From contig CAJTTS010000100.1 of the NCBI GenBank assembly GCA_910579155.1, positions 1 through 10,876 on the forward strand: a stretch of 10,876 nt of DNA, written 5' to 3'. The notes beneath the pieces were generated by a model, which saw only the letters and a list, made by a program, of their open reading frames with translations, made no database searches and was not told the origin of the DNA. Origin of the DNA: an uncultured Oscillospiraceae bacterium (GTDB lineage: Bacteria; Bacillota_A; Clostridia; Oscillospirales; Oscillospiraceae). Shown here piece by piece: positions 5,571 through 10,876 of the stretch (position 1 is its first letter; every line of letters starts with the position of its first letter). A program made the translations under genes and the position numbers.

Positions 5571-6662
5571 ATGAAGTGCCTGATGAAATATCAGTGGGTC
5601 AAACTCCCTCGCAGTCAAATGCCGACCGGCAAGGGCATCATGGGTGCCTGGGCGCGGCTGGCCTCTCGCGCGGCGTTTCGCAACGGACAGGCTCGTTACT
5701 GTAGTTATATCAACCAGGTTGCTATCGGCTCCTGGGCAGGCGGAATTGTAGGTCTCAAGAGCATCTTGGGCATCAAGAACCGGAGCGAGGCCATAGAGAT
5801 GATGGACAAGCTGTCCCAGTTGGGTTACATAGATTACAAGCTTGACCCCAAAACAAAGAAACTCACCTATCAGATCAAGGACTGGGTGGTCCAGTGCTCC
5901 GGTGAACCATGCATGGGCTCCGAGGCCGTCTATGCCACCCAGGGGTATGGCTTCCTGTGCCTACCCCGCAACATTACCCAGCGTCTCGTTGAGGCGCACT
6001 ATCATTTTGATGAGTCGGACGCATGGCTGGACCTCTGGTGCCACACAGTATGGCAAGAGTCCGGCAATGCGTTTTCTCATATGGCGCCTACTGTCCAGTT
6101 TGGCAAATACGGCGCCATTTTGACCCTGGAAACCCTTGGCCATCGTTGGGGATGGGAAAAGACGAAAGTTTGGCGGTTTTTCAAAAAACATGCGGATGCC
6201 TTCCCGCTGCAAAAGCTGCCAGGCTCTTTCGGCTGCCTGATCTTCAACATAGGCTATCCGACAGACAACATTTTTACTCTGCCGGAGTCTGCACAAGTCA
6301 AGCGCATTTTAGAGGAAATACGCATTTGGGGTGAGAATACGCACACAAAAGGCGAAAGCGACCATGAGCGGATGAACCGCTGGATTGCCTGGTATAGCCG
6401 CAAGGTGATATCGCAGATCCCACAGGCGCAGACCACCTCCGCAACAGGAGCGTGCCGTGTTGCAGCTTCGGACCACTCTATTACGCGCGCGTATTTTTCT
6501 CCGTGTAGGCATTGTAAGAGTTTCGTTAAGGACTGCCAGGTTGTAAGGGTATCTTCCCTGACCGGAATTGAACTTTTGCCCAGGGCTGGCCCAAAAACCG
6601 GTCCATCAGCCGATATAGGAGGCATTGAATATGGAACATATGAAGGAATCCCGCTTTGGTGA
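5571..6662 (+). CDS. Conserved ICE protein with two winged-helix segments
   Basis: This 363-residue cytoplasmic protein starts MKCLMKYQWVKLPR behind an excellent AAAGGAGG, 7 bases before the ATG. I recognise it as a type often found in ICEs of Clostridia, but no function is established to my knowledge. Residues 58-105 (GGIVGLKSILGIKN... then LSQLGYIDYKLDPKTKKLTY) look like a winged helix with a beta-hairpin wing. A second such segment lies at about 182-226 (LETLGHRWGWEKTKVWRFFKKH... then GCLIF). This arrangement resembles phage or plasmid replication organisers, so DNA binding is likely. The C-terminus has a small Cys cluster (CRHCKSFVKDC, 312-322) that could bind metal. The end overlaps the next gene's start by 32 bases, which implies translational coupling. 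It is the first gene after the leader terminator, so it may be a regulator or replication factor for the transfer genes. Confidence 0.7.
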   Translation: MKCLMKYQWVKLPRSQMPTGKGIMGAWARLASRAAFRNGQARYCSYINQVAIGSWAGGIVGLKSILGIKNRSEAIEMMDKLSQLGYIDYKLDPKTKKLTYQIKDWVVQCSGEPCMGSEAVYATQGYGFLCLPRNITQRLVEAHYHFDESDAWLDLWCHTVWQESGNAFSHMAPTVQFGKYGAILTLETLGHRWGWEKTKVWRFFKKHADAFPLQKLPGSFGCLIFNIGYPTDNIFTLPESAQVKRILEEIRIWGENTHTKGESDHERMNRWIAWYSRKVISQIPQAQTTSATGACRVAASDHSITRAYFSPCRHCKSFVKDCQVVRVSSLTGIELLPRAGPKTGPSADIGGIEYGTYEGIPLW

Positions 6663-7260
6663 GCAGGCTGGAAAAGACATGTCCGCGCAGGCGGAGCAGA
6701 TACTTTCTCTGCTGGAGCGACGGGGTATTGTGGAAGATCAAAGCATTACCAACAAGAACGCCCGGGAGGCAGAGCAGGAACTGCGCCGTAATATGTATCA
6801 CAATACTCAGATGATGCTCAAACATTACCGCGACATTGTGTGGGCGCTGGAATGCTTCCCGCAGCAGGTAGCGGAAGAGTTAGACCGCCCGCTGCATGAC
6901 CTGGATGCGCTTCTCAGCGCCGTGGATACGCAGATAGTGATGGGCAACGCAAAATTGGAGCATCGGCTACTCGGCATTCAGAAGTCCCGGCTGCTGCTGG
7001 ACCGAATCAATGACGCCCTGACCGTACTGCGCCATAAGCCGGGGAATGGAGAAATGATGTATGATATCATTTTCCAGACCTTCCTCACACCAGAAAAGCT
7101 TACCCACACAGAGATTCTTTTTCGGTTGGATATATCGGACCGTCATTACTACCGCCTGCGTCAACAGGCGGTCAATATCTTATCTATCCGGCTTTGGACA
7201 GCGCCGGCAGGCTGCCTGGATGCCTGGTTGGAATTGCTCACTTTGCTGGAGGGCGATTGA
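6631..7260 (+). CDS. Sigma-region-4-like HTH protein (ArpU-like), putative transcription regulator
   Basis: This 209-residue protein has a start at the ATG of MEHMKESRFG, set by AGGAGG 8 bases upstream; a TTG two codons earlier is less likely. The first two thirds are helical and charged and may form a coiled coil (roughly 40-135). The C-terminal segment YDIIFQTFLTPEKLTHTEILFRLDISDRHYYRLRQQA (given here in pieces: YDIIFQTFL at 144-152, LTHTEILFRLDIS at 157-169, HYYRLRQQAVNIL at 172-184) matches the HTH pattern of sigma-70 region 4 and of phage ArpU-type late regulators. It is likely to bind DNA or RNA polymerase. It is translationally coupled to the preceding gene and lies just before a second intrinsic terminator, so it could activate or antiterminate the downstream surface genes. 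That regulatory link is inference. Confidence 0.6.
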   Translation: MEHMKESRFGEQAGKDMSAQAEQILSLLERRGIVEDQSITNKNAREAEQELRRNMYHNTQMMLKHYRDIVWALECFPQQVAEELDRPLHDLDALLSAVDTQIVMGNAKLEHRLLGIQKSRLLLDRINDALTVLRHKPGNGEMMYDIIFQTFLTPEKLTHTEILFRLDISDRHYYRLRQQAVNILSIRLWTAPAGCLDAWLELLTLLEGD

Positions 7261-7361
7261 TGGCAGGGTTTATGGCAGAAAATTGGCAGTGTCACCGCCG
7301 ATGACATGGCGATGAAAATATGGTATTCTGTTATCGTCCAAAACTGGGCGATGGCAGTAGG

Positions 7362-7408
7362 CCGCTTTTGATGCGAATGGCAGCAGTTCGCTTCGGAAGC
7401 GGTTTTTT
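7362..7408 (+). terminator. Intrinsic terminator upstream of the pilin-like gene
   Basis: CCGCTT (7362-7367) pairs with AAGCGG (7397-7402), and inside it GCGAA pairs with TTCGC, followed by six T residues (7403-7408). It lies between the HTH gene and the next ribosome binding site (AAAGGAG about 20 bases further on), with no promoter seen in between. It either ends the first operon or acts as an attenuator. The preceding gap (7261-7361) also holds a weaker imperfect hairpin at 7292-7315 (arms TCACCGCC and GGCGATGA). Confidence 0.75.
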
Positions 7409-7442
7409 GCTGCTAAATTTCATACGAAAGGAGAATCCCAAT

Positions 7443-7826
7443 ATGGCACAAAATCAAAAGAAGCTGCGGGAACATCTATCCCCGCGGCTTCAACGCTGGT
7501 TCCAAGGGGCGGCAAGTACCTGCTACATGATGGTTCTGTTCGCACAGCCAGCGGCAGCGGCTTCAGGCGATACGATCTGGTCTCGCTTTTCCTCCATCAT
7601 GGCGGATGTTTACGGTGAGCTGGTTGGAATCAGCACTATTGTAGCTGTAACTGCCGCGTCAGTTGCGTTGATTGTGCGGATGATCTCGCGCAATGAGCGT
7701 GCTGTGTCTGAGGCCACCAGCTGGCTCAAACGGATTATCGTGACCTGGATCGTGTTGAACACCTTGGGCTTTGCCGTTGCATACCTGCAGCCGCTGATCC
7801 AGGGTGGGCAGTACACACCGAGCTAA
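7443..7826 (+). CDS. VirB2/TrbC-like pilin candidate (secreted, two membrane helices)
   Basis: This 127-residue protein has the layout of conjugative pilins. It has a basic N-terminus and a hydrophobic signal segment (about 22-40, ending QPAAAASGD with likely cleavage after AAA), then two membrane helices at about 59-80 (GELVGISTIVAVTAASVALIV) and 97-117 (IIVTWIVLNTLGFAVAYL), with a short basic loop between them. In VirB2/TrbC systems the mature peptide sits in the membrane and polymerises as, or supports, the transfer channel. The frame is open from 7320, but that would run through the terminator; AAAGGAG 9 bases before ATG 7443 fixes the start. Sequence identity to VirB2 cannot be judged by eye, so the call rests on topology and context. 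The next gene follows after 20 bases, so they form an operon. Confidence 0.6.
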   Translation: MAQNQKKLREHLSPRLQRWFQGAASTCYMMVLFAQPAAAASGDTIWSRFSSIMADVYGELVGISTIVAVTAASVALIVRMISRNERAVSEATSWLKRIIVTWIVLNTLGFAVAYLQPLIQGGQYTPS

Positions 7827-7846
7827 GAAAGAAGGAGGACCCAAAC

Positions 7847-8827
7847 ATGAAGAGAGTGTTTACATCTCTCATAGTAATGGCGCTGCTCATTACCACGCTG
7901 GCGCTTCCTGCCTCAGCGGCTGACTGGTCTGACCCGGATGCCCTGCTTCCGGTAGACATCATTCTCAATCAGGAGGCGCTTGAGATCCGAAAGGTCTATG
8001 ATCTCTCACCTACCACAGACCCATCTACCCTCCCCCGCGCGAGCTTTGAGCGGGATGGCTGCCGATATGAGTGCTCCGATATCCTCCGCGAGGTGGTTAT
8101 CGGCTCAGAGACACAAAAGGTAACCCAGACCGAAACCGTGGAGAGCGACAATAAAAGCATGGAAACAATTCTGGGCCTGCTGCCCCAGGAAAAGGTCGTC
8201 ACCACAGAAGATGGGTTTGAGGGAACGTTGTATCTCAATTTGGACTCTATCCACACAGAGCCATCTGGATACGGCAGCAAAACCAGCCCTGTCACTGCTA
8301 CCCGGCGCTATCCAAATTTGGCCAGTGCCGACACCAACCATCTGCCTAAAACCATCACAGAGGGTGGGAGAACACTGAATCTTCAGGGTGTTGAATGGCA
8401 GACCGATAACACTTACAACGCCAATGACTATGAAATTGGAGATCGCTTTACTGCAATCTGCACTTATGGCGGTTCCAAAACTGTCAGCTATGTAAAAGGT
8501 TATACCACAACCGCCGATTATGTTGGTGATGCCTATCGCACTGGCGTGACAGTAATTCGCTACACAGTCATTTTTACCGGAACCCCTGTGCCCACAGCAG
8601 AACCGGACTTAACCCCAGAGCCTGACGCAGAAAAACAGGGTGGTTCGGAAGCATGGATCCTCATTCCTGCCGTCCTGATCGCACTTTGTGTCGGTGCAGG
8701 CGGCACTTATTTTTGGACAAAACGAAAGGAGCGCTTATCCTATGAAGAAACTGTTCACGACGGCGATGATTTCTCTGGTGATGGTGCTGGCGATGGCGGT
8801 AGCCCCGGCCCAGGCACTGGAGTATGA
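7847..8827 (+). CDS. Secreted single-pass membrane protein of the transfer/surface operon, unknown function
   Basis: This 326-residue protein has a Sec signal peptide (1-24, cleavage after ALPASA) and a large extracellular part of about 240 residues, rich in Thr, Ser and Asp. A Pro/Glu/Thr linker follows (246-262), then one membrane helix (about 269-290) and a short basic then acidic, Gly-rich cytoplasmic tail. No family is recognised. The start is set by AAGGAGG before the ATG. There is no LPXTG-type sorting motif before the membrane helix, so it seems membrane-anchored and not a classical sortase substrate. The last 28 codons are also coding in another frame: the sortase gene starts at 8742, and its signal peptide is read from the same DNA as this protein's acidic tail. 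It may be a surface adhesin or mating-channel accessory protein; this is inference from position. Confidence 0.65.
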   Translation: MKRVFTSLIVMALLITTLALPASAADWSDPDALLPVDIILNQEALEIRKVYDLSPTTDPSTLPRASFERDGCRYECSDILREVVIGSETQKVTQTETVESDNKSMETILGLLPQEKVVTTEDGFEGTLYLNLDSIHTEPSGYGSKTSPVTATRRYPNLASADTNHLPKTITEGGRTLNLQGVEWQTDNTYNANDYEIGDRFTAICTYGGSKTVSYVKGYTTTADYVGDAYRTGVTVIRYTVIFTGTPVPTAEPDLTPEPDAEKQGGSEAWILIPAVLIALCVGAGGTYFWTKRKERLSYEETVHDGDDFSGDGAGDGGSPGPGTGV

Positions 8828-9590
8828 CGTGGAAGAGCCTGAGGAGGGTATGTTTGCCCCCTCTTCTTCCGTTGAGCAGGTAACTGTAGTCGGCGGCGGG
8901 AGTACTGAGCAAAGCAATATCGACCGCAGCAAAAATGCCGCTCTTGCCCCGCCTTCCTTTGGCAGTCCTGATTCCTACCAGTCCGGAACCGGCCAAGTGC
9001 TGATTCCCCAAGTTTCCTACAGCAATTACAACAGCACTGCTGGCGGAAATGTCAACACCAACGGAGCTAGTATCGTGGGCAACTCCACCGGTACTGCCGG
9101 CGATTTCTACGTCCCGCCTGCTACGCTTGGAGACTCCTCCGCTTCCGATGTGATCACTTCGACTACGGGCAACAATAAGTTTACGCTCCCGGACGGACTC
9201 TACTACTCAGACGGCAGCCTTGGCCGGCTGAAGATCTCCAAGCTGGGCCTGAACGTCAAAGTTTACGAGGATGAAAGCCTGGAGAATCTTGCCAAGGGCG
9301 CCGGTCACTTCAAATCCACCTCCTGCTGGGATGGGAATGTCGGAATTGCCGGGCATAATCGAGGCGTTACCAATCACTTTGGGAAAATCCATACGCTCGT
9401 AGCCGGCGATAAAATCGTCTACACTACACAGCTCGGCACCAGGACCTATGAGGTCTTCTATGTTGGTCAGATTAGCGAGACGGATTTTTCCCGTCTGGAT
9501 CGGACGAGTGAGAACATCATCACACTGATTACCTGCGTCCGGGATGTCCGGAATATGCGTTGGTGCGTCCAGGCGCGTGAAATTTCGTAA
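8742..9590 (+). CDS. Sortase (class uncertain, possibly D-like)
   Basis: This 282-residue cysteine transpeptidase would cut a cell-wall sorting signal and attach surface proteins to peptidoglycan or to each other. It has a signal peptide or N-terminal anchor (1-25, ending APAQALE), then a long low-complexity Ser/Gly/Asn linker (about 40-145) and a C-terminal sortase domain. The catalytic triad candidates are His205 (AGHNRG), Cys265 (TLITC) and Arg273 (MRWCVQ). The frame is open 18 codons further upstream, but AAAGGAG 10 bases before ATG 8742, together with the signal peptide beginning there, decides the start. The gene overlaps the previous one by 86 bases in a different frame. No protein with a visible LPXTG-like motif is in the window, so the substrate is unknown. 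It could be elsewhere on the element or in the host. Confidence 0.85.
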   Translation: MKKLFTTAMISLVMVLAMAVAPAQALEYDVEEPEEGMFAPSSSVEQVTVVGGGSTEQSNIDRSKNAALAPPSFGSPDSYQSGTGQVLIPQVSYSNYNSTAGGNVNTNGASIVGNSTGTAGDFYVPPATLGDSSASDVITSTTGNNKFTLPDGLYYSDGSLGRLKISKLGLNVKVYEDESLENLAKGAGHFKSTSCWDGNVGIAGHNRGVTNHFGKIHTLVAGDKIVYTTQLGTRTYEVFYVGQISETDFSRLDRTSENIITLITCVRDVRNMRWCVQAREIS

Positions 9591-9597
9591 CTGACTG

Positions 9598-9626
9598 TTG
9601 CAAATATCCCCTATATGTGGTGTAAT
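9598..9626 (+). promoter_or_regulatory. SigA-type promoter for the SLH/transglutaminase gene
   Basis: TTGCAA (9598-9603) and TGTAAT (9621-9626) are separated by exactly 17 bases, and TGG directly before the -10 box fits the extended -10 (TGn) pattern. It lies just after the sortase stop and about 30 bases before the start codon of the next gene. That gene may thus be expressed independently of the operon upstream. Confidence 0.55.
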
Positions 9627-9657
9627 AAAATCAAATAAACCGCAAGGGGGTATTTGA

Positions 9658-10876
9658 ATGAAGCGGATCGCAACTACCGCACTTTGTATTATCCTTTCCC
9701 TATCTATGTCCATCCCCGCCTTTGCTGCGGAACAGCCAGCAGAAATTGAAGCTGCAGGACAGTATCTGCATGAGCGGGGTATCTACCTGGGGGATAGCTC
9801 CGGCGATCTTATGCTGGACAAGGGATTGACCCGGGCCGAGATGGCCGCTGTCCTTACTCGGCTTCATGGTGAGGGCGAGGTTAACCCCGATCACTACAGT
9901 TGGGCCTGCTACTTTACTGACGTACCTGACTGGGCCAAACCCTATGTAGGCTATTGTGTCGCCAATCTGCTGGTGTCCGGCTACGACACATCCCACTACG
10001 GCCCCCATGATATGGTTACCCCAGCTATGGCCAGTACGGTGGTGCTCCGATGCTGCGGCTATGGAGATGGTGAAGGCAGCGCATGGACCTATAGAACTGC
10101 CAGCCAGTACGCCGCCAGTCTGGGCCTGATTAGCCAATCTACCGCTCAGGCGCCTATCATCACCCGCGGCGAGATGGCAGTGCTGATCAGTCGAGCCTGG
10201 AAGCAAGAAGAGATGCCGCCGGAAAAGCCAGTCCCCCAGCCTGGGGGTAACGGTGCAGCGCAGGAATATACCATCAGCGCAGACCACTGGAGTAGGGAAG
10301 ACTTCTCCCAGCAGGCTAATCCGAATGTGTTTATCGGCGTTTATGATCGTGCGCTGTACAACACTATCCGGCAGACTCTTGTGGATGGCACCAGCGACAC
10401 CGCCCCGGCCTATACGATGGTAAGCAAGGCAGACTACAGCTCGGTGAAAAATCTGCTTGGACGCATGGAGGGGACGCTGCGGTACAAACATCATGTCCCG
10501 CAAAATTTCACCAACTACTGGCAATATATGGACTACTTCGCCGTGTCCGCCGCCATGCCGGAAAACTATCAAGCGCCTTTTGACTTTATCCAGCCTGTCA
10601 TCAAGGAAGCGGCGAAGATGGACACAGATAGCAAAACAGTGGAGTACCTGAACGACTACCTGTGTACCTTGCTGACCTACCAAGAGGGCAAGACGGCGGG
10701 CGTGACCCGCACCTTTACCCAGCACAGCGGGGAACTTCAAGCGGCCTGCGGCTCCTACGCCAGAGCGTTCAAGTTCCTGTGCGGGGCGGCTGGCATCCCC
10801 TGCTTCACCATCAGCACCAGTAACCACACCTGGAATATGGTCTACGCGGACGGCCAGTGGCTCCATGTGGACGTGT
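9658..10876 (+). CDS. SLH-domain protein with C-terminal transglutaminase-like domain (partial)
   Basis: An open frame runs from the ATG at 9658 to the window end with no stop (406 codons seen), behind AAGGGGG 7 bases upstream. It has a signal peptide (1-23, cleavage near AFAA). Three S-layer-homology repeats follow: TRAEMAAVLTRLHG (58-71), FTDVPDWAKPYVGYC with VTPAMASTVVLR (86-131), and ITRGEMAVLISRAWK (168-182). SLH repeats hold proteins non-covalently to pyruvylated cell-wall polymer. After a Pro-rich linker (187-200) comes a helical region and then a transglutaminase-like domain. Its Cys-His-Asp triad is visible: Cys364 (AACGSYARAF), His390 (SNHTWNMV) and Asp405 (WLHVDV). Bacterial members of this superfamily are mostly cysteine peptidases or amidases, with a few true cross-linkers. 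Next to the sortase, it suggests remodelling or linking at the cell surface. The C-terminus is outside the window. Confidence 0.85.
   Translation, partial: MKRIATTALCIILSLSMSIPAFAAEQPAEIEAAGQYLHERGIYLGDSSGDLMLDKGLTRAEMAAVLTRLHGEGEVNPDHYSWACYFTDVPDWAKPYVGYCVANLLVSGYDTSHYGPHDMVTPAMASTVVLRCCGYGDGEGSAWTYRTASQYAASLGLISQSTAQAPIITRGEMAVLISRAWKQEEMPPEKPVPQPGGNGAAQEYTISADHWSREDFSQQANPNVFIGVYDRALYNTIRQTLVDGTSDTAPAYTMVSKADYSSVKNLLGRMEGTLRYKHHVPQNFTNYWQYMDYFAVSAAMPENYQAPFDFIQPVIKEAAKMDTDSKTVEYLNDYLCTLLTYQEGKTAGVTRTFTQHSGELQAACGSYARAFKFLCGAAGIPCFTISTSNHTWNMVYADGQWLHVDV

Noticed and set aside
7258..7371. In-frame continuation past the TGA of the HTH gene (about 37 codons), and a 21-codon ATG frame at 7306-7371
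   Set aside because: There is no ribosome binding site and no recognisable sequence, the frame runs into a terminator stem, and nothing suggests recoding of the TGA.
9700..10866. Long minus-strand open frame (388 codons)
   Set aside because: It is antisense to the SLH/transglutaminase gene, which has a signal peptide, a ribosome binding site, SLH repeats and a catalytic triad. The minus frame shows no recognisable domain.
1..10876. CRISPR array, tRNA, rRNA or insertion sequence
   Set aside because: No regularly spaced repeats, cloverleaf-like or rRNA-like sequence, or transposase gene was seen on either strand.

Overview
The window reads as part of an integrative and conjugative element (ICE) of a Gram-positive gut bacterium. 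The moderately high GC, strong AAGGAGG-type ribosome binding sites, DUF5348 and Maff2-type genes, and a surface gene with SLH repeats and a transglutaminase-like domain suggest a Clostridia host, most likely Oscillospiraceae or a relative. That placement is inference; no rRNA or housekeeping gene is present. No integrase, relaxase or VirB4/VirD4 ATPase lies inside the window.

Left edge (1-399): the 3' end of a Maff2-like conjugation gene stops early at 119. It is followed by about 280 bases without a gene. These hold a 22-base imperfect palindrome, tandem ATGGTGTGG repeats and a perfect 17-bp hairpin, which together look like the end of an inserted cassette.

Accessory block (400-5325): a small DUF5348 protein converges end to end on an SRAP-family (YedK/HMCES-like) abasic-site protein. 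The SRAP gene is divergent from a Y-family DNA polymerase, with an inverted repeat between them. An AT-richer, SAMHD1-like HD-domain triphosphohydrolase gene follows, then a small unknown gene. The theme is handling of damaged or single-stranded DNA and of the dNTP pool, which would suit DNA entering a cell as a single strand. A defence role for the HD protein is possible but unproven.

Transfer and surface block (5326-10876): a leader with a strong intrinsic terminator precedes a two-winged-helix protein. This overlaps a gene for a protein with a sigma-region-4-like HTH. A second intrinsic terminator precedes a small VirB2/TrbC-like pilin candidate. Then come a secreted single-pass membrane protein, a sortase whose signal peptide is encoded out of frame inside the previous gene, and, behind its own promoter, an SLH plus transglutaminase-like surface protein that runs off the window. 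The two leader terminators suggest that expression of the transfer genes is controlled by attenuation or antitermination. The last four genes look like one cell-surface module of the element, whose function is not established.
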